A stretch of 5,051 nucleotides of DNA from Nitrospiria bacterium (GCA_919903585.1 CAKKST010000338.1:1-5051); one strand, 5' to 3'; shown: positions 1 through 5,051, numbered from the stretch's first letter. Translations and numbers: made by a program. The notes: generated from the sequence alone by a model not told the origin.

Positions 1-1382
1 TTTTTGTTAAAGAAATTATCATAGCCGCCGTAGGCAAAGAAGTTCCTGAGGAAATTAACCTGAGCCCCTGCCTTGAGATGGGGTCTCTTCTTGTAGTGCC
101 GGCTCCCGTCAAAGTCCCAGGCGTCCTTGTTAGTAAAGTCCCAGGCGTCTACATTAAACTGAAGCGTATCCTTAAATAAGAAATAGTCTGCGCCAAGGCC
201 AAAGGTATTTTCTATCATCCCGATCCTCAGGACAAAATCTTCGTATCTCTTGGCAAACTCAATGCTGAACTTTAATGACTCCTCTTTCTTCTCCTCATGT
301 GTAACAGTTGTTGTTGTCACACCCCCTGTTGTTGTGCGTGTCTCTGTGTCTGTATAGGTTACCTGACCCCCTGGGTCGCTTACAATCTCAAATATGTAAT
401 ACTTATCCTCTCTCGGCTTTAATTGAAGCGTCAGATAGCCCTTTGCAGACACATCCTCAAAGAGGTATTCCGACCTGAAGCCGACAGTTGTTTTAAATGC
501 CTCTGCCTTTGCAACATAATCCTTAATACCTGTGAGGGTATCATTAAGATTTTCATATACCTTATCATCTGTAACGAGTTTGCCGATAGTCCCCTCGCCC
601 TTTTCAATTTTATCCGCTATCTTATTCAGCTTTTCAATAGTGCTGTTCAGATTTTTATACAGCTCATCATCGGCAATCAGTTTGCCCACTGTACCCTCGC
701 CCTTTTCAATCTTATCCGCTATGCTGTTCAGTTTTGCAATCAACTGGGGGGTATCGCTCTTGAGCGTTGAAGAAAACTCCTGAAAATTCTTTATTGTACT
801 GCTTAAGGCATCCTTATTTACATTAACAAGGGCATTCATATTTCTGCTCAGTTCACGAATATTCCTAACAGTCTCTTTTAAGGCATCCTGGCTCTCCTCT
901 GTGCCAATGACATTTTTTAATGCGCCTGTTATGCCTCTTATATCCTCTGCTATTCCACTGAACTCACTCACCAGTTTGTCAAGGTCAGCAGGCGGCGCCC
1001 CCTGTATAATCCTCTCACGCTCCCCTACAACCTCTGCCTCCTCACCCGGAATAACCTCTACATACTTTTCGCCCATCAGGCCAGTTGACTTTATTCCTGC
1101 CTTTGCGCCCTTTGGTATCTTTATATCAGGATATATGCGGAGCGAGACCCTTGCCTTTCCATTTTCAAGCTCTATCTTGTCTACCTTGCCGACCTCTACG
1201 CCTGCAATCCTTACAGGCGATTTCAGATCAAGGCCTCCCACAGAGTCAAAGAGGACATCTATCACATAACCCTTTTCCTTTATCCAGTGAAATTCACCTG
1301 CCTGAAAGGTGAGATAGGCAAGCAGGAAGAGCGCAACGAGTACAAAGAGCCCGAGTTTTGCCTCCGTTGTAATACCTCTCAT
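1..1382 (-). CDS. mlaD: MlaD-like MCE-domain lipid transport protein with long beta-rich C-terminal region (3' end outside window)
   Basis: This is the substrate-binding, ring-forming subunit of an Mla-type ABC transporter that moves phospholipids between inner and outer membrane. The reading frame is open for 460 codons from the ATG at 1382 to the window edge, so the C-terminus is missing. Residues about 10-28 form one hydrophobic N-terminal anchor. The MCE domain spans roughly 36-118, with the hallmark stretch GGLDLKSPVRIAGVEVGKV near 50-68 and GLMGEKYVEV. Residues 119-216 look helical, and 217-284 are two 34-residue repeats. From about 297 the chain alternates polar and hydrophobic/aromatic residues (YYIFEIV, LKFSIEF, DYFLF, LQFNVDAWDF), as in outer-membrane beta strands, with a Thr-rich loop at 342-361. 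E. coli MlaD has about 183 residues and lacks this region. The start has a perfect AGGAGG eight bases upstream. Family assignment is firm; the barrel is inference. Confidence 0.93.
   Translation of the reverse strand, partial: MRGITTEAKLGLFVLVALFLLAYLTFQAGEFHWIKEKGYVIDVLFDSVGGLDLKSPVRIAGVEVGKVDKIELENGKARVSLRIYPDIKIPKGAKAGIKSTGLMGEKYVEVIPGEEAEVVGERERIIQGAPPADLDKLVSEFSGIAEDIRGITGALKNVIGTEESQDALKETVRNIRELSRNMNALVNVNKDALSSTIKNFQEFSSTLKSDTPQLIAKLNSIADKIEKGEGTVGKLIADDELYKNLNSTIEKLNKIADKIEKGEGTIGKLVTDDKVYENLNDTLTGIKDYVAKAEAFKTTVGFRSEYLFEDVSAKGYLTLQLKPREDKYYIFEIVSDPGGQVTYTDTETRTTTGGVTTTTVTHEEKKEESLKFSIEFAKRYEDFVLRIGMIENTFGLGADYFLFKDTLQFNVDAWDFTNKDAWDFDGSRHYKKRPHLKAGAQVNFLRNFFAYGGYDNFFNK
111..149 (-). 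repeat. Short direct repeat in the mlaD C-terminal region (DAWDF twice)
   Basis: The 15-base string aaagtcccaggcgtc occurs at 111-125 and again at 135-149, an offset of 24 bp. It encodes DAWDF twice, eight residues apart (residues 412-416 and 420-424). This looks like an in-frame duplication in a strand-turn-strand part of the beta-rich region. Whether it changes the fold cannot be told from the sequence. Confidence 0.75.
531..734 (-). repeat. Two tandem 34-residue (102-bp) repeats inside mlaD
   Basis: Residues 217-250 and 251-284 of MlaD are consecutive copies of one unit. Both open with KLN-IADKIEKGEGT and continue with GKL, two Asp residues, Y-NLN and a Thr. The DNA is also similar with an exact 102-bp offset; for example, the ctcgcccttttcaat stretch starts at 594 and again at 696. 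The KGEGTxGKL motif is typical of the region after the MCE domain in long MlaD-like proteins. The repeats probably form helical segments of a periplasmic stalk; that role is inferred. Confidence 0.9.
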
Positions 1383-1390
1383 TAAAAAAG

Positions 1391-1396
1391 CCTCCT
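1391..1396 (-). promoter_or_regulatory. Ribosome binding site of mlaD
   Basis: AGGAGG on the minus strand lies eight bases before the ATG at 1382. It is the strongest Shine-Dalgarno sequence in the window and fixes the mlaD start. It lies between the hairpin element at 1437-1511 and the gene. Confidence 0.88.
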
Positions 1397-1436
1397 AATT
1401 ATTAACAGTCTTATAATAATGATGACATTTATTTGC

Positions 1437-1511
1437 AAAATCCCTCCTAACCTCCCTTTTCCAAAGGGAGGAATTTCCCCTCTTTGGCAAAGAGGGGTGA
1501 GGGGAGATTTT
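1437..1511. repeat. Double-hairpin palindromic repeat in the mlaF-mlaD gap
   Basis: This element fills much of the 161-bp gap between mlaF and mlaD. It holds two adjacent hairpins: CCTCCCTTT/AAAGGGAGG (1451-1459 and 1463-1471, 3-base loop) and CCCCTCTTT/AAAGAGGGG (1477-1485 and 1489-1497, 3-base loop). The flanks also pair with each other: 1437-1459 matches the reverse complement of 1489-1511 at 18 of 23 positions, giving a palindrome around palindromes. It resembles small non-autonomous dispersed repeats. No T-run follows either hairpin on the minus strand, so it is not a classical terminator. It could alter mRNA stability between the two genes. The rest of the gap, apart from the mlaD ribosome binding site, shows nothing recognisable. 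Confidence 0.85.
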
Positions 1512-1543
1512 TAAATTATGTCTTTTCAATTATGAGACCCTTA

Positions 1544-2290
1544 TTACCCAACCTTAATCGGCCCAACCGAGCTTCCGGTAACAAACTGCCTTACAATGGG
1601 ATTTTTTGTATGCCTTATCTCCTCCGGCGTATTAACCTCTATAATCTTGCCTTCATAGAGCATGGCGATCCTGTCAGCGATCTTGTAGGCGCTCACCATA
1701 TCATGGGTAATTGCAATGGATGTCACATTCAGTTTTTTCTTCATCTCAATAATCAGCTCATTAATCACATCCGCCATTATTGGATCAAGGCCTGTAGTCG
1801 GCTCATCGTATAAGAGTATCTCAGGGTCCATTGCAATAGCCCTCGCAAGCCCAACCCTTTTCTTCATGCCGCCGGAAAGATCCGCAGGCATCATATCCTC
1901 AATACCTGCAAGGCCGACCATCTTCAGCTTCTCGCCTGCAATTTTCCTTATCTCATCATCTGAAAGTCTTGTATGCTGCCTCAGGGCAAATCCCACATTC
2001 TCCCAGACAGACAGGGAATCAAAGAGGGCTGCGCCCTGAAAGAGCATGCCAAACTTCTTCCTGAGATTATCAAGCTCGCCCCCTTTTAGTTTTGTCATCT
2101 CACTGCTGTTTACAATAATCTTCCCTTTATCCGGTTTTAAAAGGCCGATGATATGTTTTATCAGAACAGATTTTCCGCTGCCGCTGCCGCCGATAACAAC
2201 CATGCTCTCACCTTTTTTTACCTCAAGGTTTGCGCCGGAGAGCACCTGCTTTCTGCCAAAGGCCTTATATAGGTTTATAACTTGTATCAT
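1544..2290 (-). CDS. mlaF: MlaF-like ABC transporter ATP-binding protein
   Basis: This is the cytoplasmic ATPase of the Mla phospholipid transporter; it would pair with MlaE and power lipid movement through MlaD. The 248 residues carry every expected ABC element in order: Walker A GGSGSGKS (34-41), Q-loop Gln85, signature LSGGM (138-142), Walker B ILLYDEP (158-164) with catalytic Glu163, D-loop GLDP (167-170) and switch His196. LSGGMKKRVGLARA is characteristic of the MlaF group, and the motif set is intact. E. coli MlaF has about 269 residues. The ATG at 2290 gives the usual N-terminus (MIQVINLYKAFG), but no Shine-Dalgarno sequence precedes it: the upstream bases are AT-rich (TTTATATTTATTGA). 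It lies 107 bp after mlaE, a gap largely filled by an AT-rich inverted repeat. Confidence 0.96.
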   Translation of the reverse strand: MIQVINLYKAFGRKQVLSGANLEVKKGESMVVIGGSGSGKSVLIKHIIGLLKPDKGKIIVNSSEMTKLKGGELDNLRKKFGMLFQGAALFDSLSVWENVGFALRQHTRLSDDEIRKIAGEKLKMVGLAGIEDMMPADLSGGMKKRVGLARAIAMDPEILLYDEPTTGLDPIMADVINELIIEMKKKLNVTSIAITHDMVSAYKIADRIAMLYEGKIIEVNTPEEIRHTKNPIVRQFVTGSSVGPIKVG

Positions 2291-2308
2291 TCAATAAATA
2301 TAAATCAA

Positions 2309-2397
2309 AAATCAAAGATGAAAAATCAAAATTAAGGAATGTTTTTATTTTAAATTTTGATTTGTCATTTTGCATTTTTATTTTTAATCTTTGATTT
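2309..2397. repeat. AT-rich imperfect inverted repeat filling the mlaE-mlaF gap
   Basis: The outer arm aaatcaaagatgaaaaat (2309-2326) matches the reverse complement of 2380-2397 at 17 of 18 positions. A second pair, 2323-2334 against 2352-2363, matches at 11 of 12. The unit also contains direct repeats of aaatcaaa. It ends exactly one base before the mlaE stop codon (2400-2398) and reaches within 18 bases of the mlaF start. Its composition is far more AT-rich than the flanking genes. It is best read as a small non-autonomous repeat element; there is no ORF and no T-tract terminator architecture. Confidence 0.75.
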
Positions 2398-3165
2398 CTA
2401 AAACAGTATCGCTGTCAGAAAATAGTCAGATATCAGTATCATCATCATGGATATAACAACAGCGCCTGTTGTTGCCTTTCCCACCCCCTCTGCGCCTCCT
2501 CCTGCATAGAACCCCTTATAGCAGCTTATAACAGCTATTACCATCCCGAATATGGCTGCCTTAAAGAGACCGCTGTATATATCATCCACCTCCAGATAAT
2601 CAAATGTCCTCCTCATATATACAGTAGGATTCGCATCCAAAACCTTTACACCCACAAGATAGCCGCCAAATATCCCGAGGACATTTGAAATAACCGTCAA
2701 AAGCGGAAGCATAATAAGGCCTGCAAGAAATCTTGGGACTGCAAGAAATTTTATGGGATTGGTTGCCATTGTTGCGAGGGCGTCTATCTGCTCTGTCACA
2801 CGCATGGTGCCGAGCTCTGCTGCCATTGATGCGCCTGCACGGCCTGCAACAATGAGGCCTGTAAGCACAGGGCCCAGCTCCCTTGTCATTGAAAGGGCTA
2901 CTACTGTTCCAACAAGGCTCTCTGCATTAAACCTCTTGAACCCTGTATAACTCTGAAGCGCAAGGACCATGCCTGTAAAGGATGCCATTATTATAACCAC
3001 ACCTGCAGAATTTACGCCTATCTCCACCATCTGTTTAAAGATATTGCGAAGATTCAACGGGGGACGGAATATCCATCCCACTGTCTCTATAAAAAACATC
3101 ATTATCCTTCCCATCTCTTCTATCAGGCTGGTTATTAGCAAACCAATTTTTTCTAACCAATTCAT
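2398..3165 (-). CDS. mlaE: MlaE-like ABC transporter permease
   Basis: This is the inner-membrane permease of the Mla phospholipid transporter, expected to form a dimer that binds two MlaF ATPases below and the MlaD ring above. Its 255 residues match the family length (E. coli MlaE about 260). The N-terminal 1-45 region resembles the interfacial helices of MlaE. Hydrophobic segments follow near 51-71, 145-175, 200-220 and 233-255. Family-defining motifs are present: RELGPVL (95-101), GRAGAS (108-113) and ELGTMRVTEQIDAL (117-130). The ATG at 3165 is supported by GAGGA about nine bases upstream and by the family-typical N-terminus. It lies 133 bp after alr, separated by a nested repeat, and 107 bp before mlaF. 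No residues appear missing. Confidence 0.96.
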   Translation of the reverse strand: MNWLEKIGLLITSLIEEMGRIMMFFIETVGWIFRPPLNLRNIFKQMVEIGVNSAGVVIIMASFTGMVLALQSYTGFKRFNAESLVGTVVALSMTRELGPVLTGLIVAGRAGASMAAELGTMRVTEQIDALATMATNPIKFLAVPRFLAGLIMLPLLTVISNVLGIFGGYLVGVKVLDANPTVYMRRTFDYLEVDDIYSGLFKAAIFGMVIAVISCYKGFYAGGGAEGVGKATTGAVVISMMMILISDYFLTAILF

Positions 3166-3174
3166 GCTTGATTG

Positions 3175-3179
3175 TCCTC
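3175..3179 (-). promoter_or_regulatory. Ribosome binding site of mlaE
   Basis: GAGGA on the minus strand ends nine bases before the ATG at 3165, a normal spacing. It supports the chosen mlaE start. It lies outside the repeat element that fills the rest of the alr-mlaE gap. Confidence 0.7.
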
Positions 3180-3202
3180 AAAACCATTATTCATCAATAT
3201 TC

Positions 3203-3290
3203 TGTAGCCGCAGGCTTTAGCCACCTCCCCCTCCCCTCCTTAGTAAGGAGGGGATAAAGGGGAGGTCGCAACCTGAAGGCTGCGGCTACA
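3203..3290. repeat. Repeat with terminal inverted repeats in the alr-mlaE gap, containing a second palindrome
   Basis: The left arm tgtagccgcaggctttag (3203-3220) matches the reverse complement of the right arm (3273-3290) at 16 of 18 positions. The four bases ATTC occur directly outside both ends (3199-3202 and 3291-3294), as a target-site duplication would, although four bases can match by chance. Between the arms sits a separate C-rich/G-rich palindrome (3223-3266). The size and structure fit a miniature inverted-repeat element. The element ends eight bases from the alr stop codon. No T-run follows it on the minus strand. Confidence 0.78.
3223..3266. repeat. Inner two-level palindrome nested in the alr-mlaE repeat
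   Basis: The outer arm ACCTCCCC (3223-3230) pairs perfectly with GGGGAGGT (3259-3266). The inner arm CCCCTCCTT (3233-3241) pairs perfectly with AAGGAGGGG (3245-3253) across a 3-base loop. The two levels are separated by 2 bases on the left and 5 on the right. The same plan (outer arm, 2 bases, inner palindrome, 3 bases, outer arm) occurs inside alr at 3716-3766, so both are probably members of one dispersed family. Confidence 0.82.
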
Positions 3291-3298
3291 ATTCATGT

Positions 3299-4474
3299 TT
3301 AATGTTGATTGATGTATACCCGCGGCACCCGCTTCCCAATAGAACATAACACCTCATAGGAGATTGTATCTGTAAGTTTTGCAATATCATCAGCGGTGAT
3401 CGTATTATCCCCCTGCCTGCCTATTAATACAACCTCATCATTAATTGCCGCGCCTTCTATATCTGTGGCATCTATCATTATCATATCCATACAAACCCTG
3501 CCGACAACAGGCGCTATCTTACCCCTTACAATCACAGACCCCTTGCTTGAAAGCCTGCGGGTATAGCCATCTGCATAGCCGACAGGAAGGGTTGCAATGA
3601 TGCTCTCCCTGTTTGTAGTAAATGTGCGGCCATAACTTATACAGGCGCCTGCAGGGACTTTTTTTAAGTGAACTATCCTCGTTTTAAGACTCATCACAGG
3701 CCGCAGGTTCACAGAGCCCTCCCCCACCCTTTCCTCCCCCTTAAGGGGGAGGGTCAGGGTGGGGGTGAATGGCGCATAACCGTACAGCATAATTCCCGGC
3801 CTTACCATATTAAAGAGATTTGTTTTAAAACTTATTAATGCTGCGCTGTTTGCAATATGCTGATAGGGTATTGTGATTCCGTCTTTTTTAAGTTCATCAA
3901 CAATCTTTGTAAATTCAGAGAGCTGTTTTTCTGCATATCCCTTATCAGCAAGATCCGCATCTGCAAAGTGGGTCATTATCCCCTCTATTTTTATATTAGG
4001 CAGAGCTGCGGCCTCTTTCACAAATCCCTTTGCCTCTGATGGCAGCAGGCCTACCCTTCCCATACCTGTATCAATCTTTATATGAATATCAGCCTGCATC
4101 TTCTTTCTTCCTGCTGCCTTTGCGAGGCCGTGAAGAAAGCCCCTCTGATAAACAACTGGTGTAAGATTATATTTTATTATCTCTGGTATCTGGCTCTCAA
4201 AGAGTCCGCCAAGCGCTACAATGGATGCCTTAATGCCTGCCTCCCTGAGTTCAATACCCTCTTCAATTAGGGCAACACCAAGATGCCTTATGCCATTCCT
4301 AACAAATACTTTTGCTATTTTCACAGCCCCATGCCCGTATGCGTCTGCCTTCACAACAGCGAGTATTGCCCTTTCAGAACCGCTTAACATCTTCGCCTCA
4401 TTCAGATTATGAATTAATGCGCTGATGTCTATCTCAGCGCATGTCGGACGCTGGTATTTTATATTAAGAGTCAT
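3299..4474 (-). CDS. alr: Alanine racemase (PLP-dependent) with a repeat-encoded insert
   Basis: Alanine racemase interconverts L- and D-alanine using pyridoxal phosphate and supplies D-Ala for peptidoglycan in the cytoplasm. The N-terminal TIM barrel opens with RPTCAEIDISALIHNL (9-24). The PLP-binding Lys42 sits in AVVKADAYGHG (39-49). Further family motifs are DTGMGRVG (135-142), HFADAD (169-174), HIANSAA (206-212) and RPGIMLYG (225-232). The C-terminal beta domain holds the catalytic Tyr281 in SYGRT, PVGYADGYTRRL (297-308) and VGRVCMDM (324-331). Residues 237-253 (TPTLTLPLKGEERVGEG) are encoded by a palindromic DNA repeat and lie in the barrel-to-beta-domain linker; without them the protein would have 374 residues, well within the family range. 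The catalytic motifs are intact, so the enzyme is probably active. The start is supported by AAAGG six bases upstream and lies one base after the activase stop codon. Confidence 0.97.
   Translation of the reverse strand: MTLNIKYQRPTCAEIDISALIHNLNEAKMLSGSERAILAVVKADAYGHGAVKIAKVFVRNGIRHLGVALIEEGIELREAGIKASIVALGGLFESQIPEIIKYNLTPVVYQRGFLHGLAKAAGRKKMQADIHIKIDTGMGRVGLLPSEAKGFVKEAAALPNIKIEGIMTHFADADLADKGYAEKQLSEFTKIVDELKKDGITIPYQHIANSAALISFKTNLFNMVRPGIMLYGYAPFTPTLTLPLKGEERVGEGSVNLRPVMSLKTRIVHLKKVPAGACISYGRTFTTNRESIIATLPVGYADGYTRRLSSKGSVIVRGKIAPVVGRVCMDMIMIDATDIEGAAINDEVVLIGRQGDNTITADDIAKLTDTISYEVLCSIGKRVPRVYINQH
3716..3766. repeat. Palindromic repeat element inserted in frame within alr
   Basis: The outer arm CCCCCACCCT (3721-3730) pairs perfectly with AGGGTGGGGG (3756-3765). 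Between them is a perfect 20-base palindrome (3733-3752) centred on TTAA. The 51-bp span 3716-3766 covers 17 whole codons (alr residues 237-253), so the reading frame is kept. The encoded peptide is Pro/Leu/Gly/Glu-rich and matches no alanine racemase motif. The architecture repeats that of the intergenic palindrome at 3223-3266. The principle is like the Rickettsia palindromic elements that occur in coding genes; membership of that family is not claimed. Confidence 0.85.
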
Positions 4475-4475
4475 T

Positions 4476-5051
4476 CTAAGCCTTTAATGTCATCTCCACC
4501 CTGTCAGAAAACTTACCGCATTTATCCCCCCACTTTGCAAGGCTCCCTCCCTTTAACGATAAATCCACAATCTCGCATATATTGGCGCAATCCTTACATT
4601 CAAAGCTCGTGGTGTTATAATTGAAATCCTTAACCTCAAAGCCCCTAAAATTTGTTTTAGTATATGAAATATTATGCTCTTCCTTTGCGAGGAGCGCAGC
4701 GCCAATAGCGCCCATTACCTTATAATGCTCGGGGACATGCACCTTCTTATTCAGTTCCCTCTCAAAGGCTGCCCTTATGCCGATATTTGCAGCAACACCG
4801 CCCTGAAATACAATAGGCTCTGCAATCTCCTTGCCGCGCACAAGGTTATTAAGATAGTTCCTCACCATTGCATCACAGAGGCCTGCAATGATATTTTCAA
4901 TTGGATGGCCGAGCTGCTGCTTGTGGACCATATCTGTCTCTGCAAATACTGTGCACCTGCCTGCAATCCTAACAGAGGTATTTGCCCGCAAGGCATAGTC
5001 GCCAAACTCCTCAATTGGGATAGCGAGGCGGCCTGCCTGCTGGTCAAGAAA
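4476..5051 (-). CDS. Acyl-CoA dehydratase activase (BadF/BadG/BcrA/BcrD family), C-terminal part (5' end outside window)
   Basis: Proteins of this family are [4Fe-4S] ATPases of the ASKHA fold that inject an electron into 2-hydroxyacyl-CoA dehydratases or benzoyl-CoA reductase-type enzymes. The frame is open from the window edge (FLDQQAGRL) to the stop codon at 4476, giving 191 residues. Visible motifs are GRCTVFAETDMVHKQQ (window residues 31-46), FQGGVAANIG (82-91) and VMGAIGAALLA (112-122). Cys33 of the fragment corresponds to the second cluster-ligand Cys (Cys166) of HgdC; the first (Cys127) would lie about seven residues before the edge. A tail of about 65 residues beyond the usual HgdC end carries C152-x2-C155-x3-C159 and C178 in WGDKCGKF, possibly a second metal site. 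The TTG at 4991 is an internal Leu codon, not a start. The substrate cannot be told; the dehydratase partner is not in the window. Confidence 0.9.
   Translation of the reverse strand, partial: FLDQQAGRLAIPIEEFGDYALRANTSVRIAGRCTVFAETDMVHKQQLGHPIENIIAGLCDAMVRNYLNNLVRGKEIAEPIVFQGGVAANIGIRAAFERELNKKVHVPEHYKVMGAIGAALLAKEEHNISYTKTNFRGFEVKDFNYNTTSFECKDCANICEIVDLSLKGGSLAKWGDKCGKFSDRVEMTLKA
4481..4485 (-). promoter_or_regulatory. Ribosome binding site of alr, inside the activase 3' end
   Basis: AAAGG on the minus strand lies six bases before the alr ATG at 4474 and overlaps the last codons of the activase gene (stop codon 4478-4476). This arrangement suggests that alr translation is coupled to that of the activase. 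Confidence 0.65.

Noticed and set aside
531..734. CRISPR-like or other non-coding repeat array
   Set aside because: There are only two units without spacers, and the 102-bp period is a multiple of three within an open reading frame, so it is a protein repeat.
423..783. Two overlapping plus-strand open frames opposite mlaD
   Set aside because: They lie entirely antisense to the mlaD repeats, have no recognisable domain, and mirror the tandem repeat of the minus strand. They are shadow frames.
1451..1497. Terminator pair between mlaF and mlaD
   Set aside because: Neither hairpin is followed by a T-run on the minus strand, and mlaD needs transcription through this region.
1484..1813. Plus-strand open frame of 109 codons across the mlaF end and the mlaF-mlaD gap
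   Set aside because: It starts in the palindromic element and runs antisense through mlaF. Its translation resembles no family, and mlaF is unambiguous in this region.
2291..2397. Promoter for mlaF in the AT-rich gap
   Set aside because: The AT-richness produces many weak TATAAT-like strings by chance, and no convincing paired -35/-10 set with proper spacing stands out.
3203..3290. Rho-independent terminator after alr
   Set aside because: The stem is strong, but the minus-strand sequence after it (AGAATATTG) has no T-run, and the structure is better explained as a nested repeat. Some effect on transcription cannot be excluded.
4989..4991. TTG at 4991 as the start of the activase
   Set aside because: The frame stays open upstream to the window edge and encodes FLDQQAGRL, which aligns with the family just after the first cluster-ligand Cys. 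The true start lies outside the window.
4862..5047. Second minus-strand open frame of 61 codons at the right edge
   Set aside because: It overlaps the activase in another frame; the activase frame carries conserved family motifs (CTVFAE) through the same bases.

Overview
The window holds five genes, all on the minus strand, so it reads from high to low coordinates: the C-terminal part of an acyl-CoA dehydratase activase (5051-4476), alanine racemase alr (4474-3299), and the three core genes of an Mla-type lipid transporter, mlaE (3165-2398), mlaF (2290-1544) and mlaD (1382 to beyond position 1). No plus-strand gene, RNA gene, CRISPR array or insertion sequence with a transposase was found.

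Organism: an MCE/MlaE/MlaF transporter together with a biosynthetic alanine racemase points to a diderm (Gram-negative type) bacterium. The [4Fe-4S] activase suggests an anaerobic lifestyle. The order mlaE-mlaF-mlaD without a following mlaC in view, a long MlaD, moderate GC content and abundant small palindromic repeats would fit an uncultivated Nitrospirota or Desulfobacterota-like lineage. That placement is inference only.

Layout: the activase and alr are separated by one base and are probably translationally coupled. The alr-mlaE, mlaE-mlaF and mlaF-mlaD gaps are 133, 107 and 161 bp, and each contains a different inverted-repeat structure: a nested element (3203-3290), an AT-rich imperfect inverted repeat (2309-2397) and a double hairpin in a larger imperfect palindrome (1437-1511). 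A fourth palindrome, closely similar in architecture to the inner part of the first, lies in frame inside alr (3716-3766) and encodes a 17-residue insert in a linker of the enzyme.

Function: MlaF (ATPase) and MlaE (permease) form the inner-membrane ABC engine. MlaD is anchored beside it by one N-terminal membrane helix and carries the MCE ring domain. This MlaD is far longer than the E. coli protein (about 183 residues). After the MCE domain it has a helical region, two 34-residue tandem repeats and a beta-rich C-terminal region that looks like an outer-membrane barrel and runs off the window. It may therefore span the envelope as one protein, as known for the MlaD of the diderm Firmicute Veillonella. 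Alr supplies D-alanine for peptidoglycan, so alr and mla share a cell-envelope theme; the activase does not obviously belong to it.
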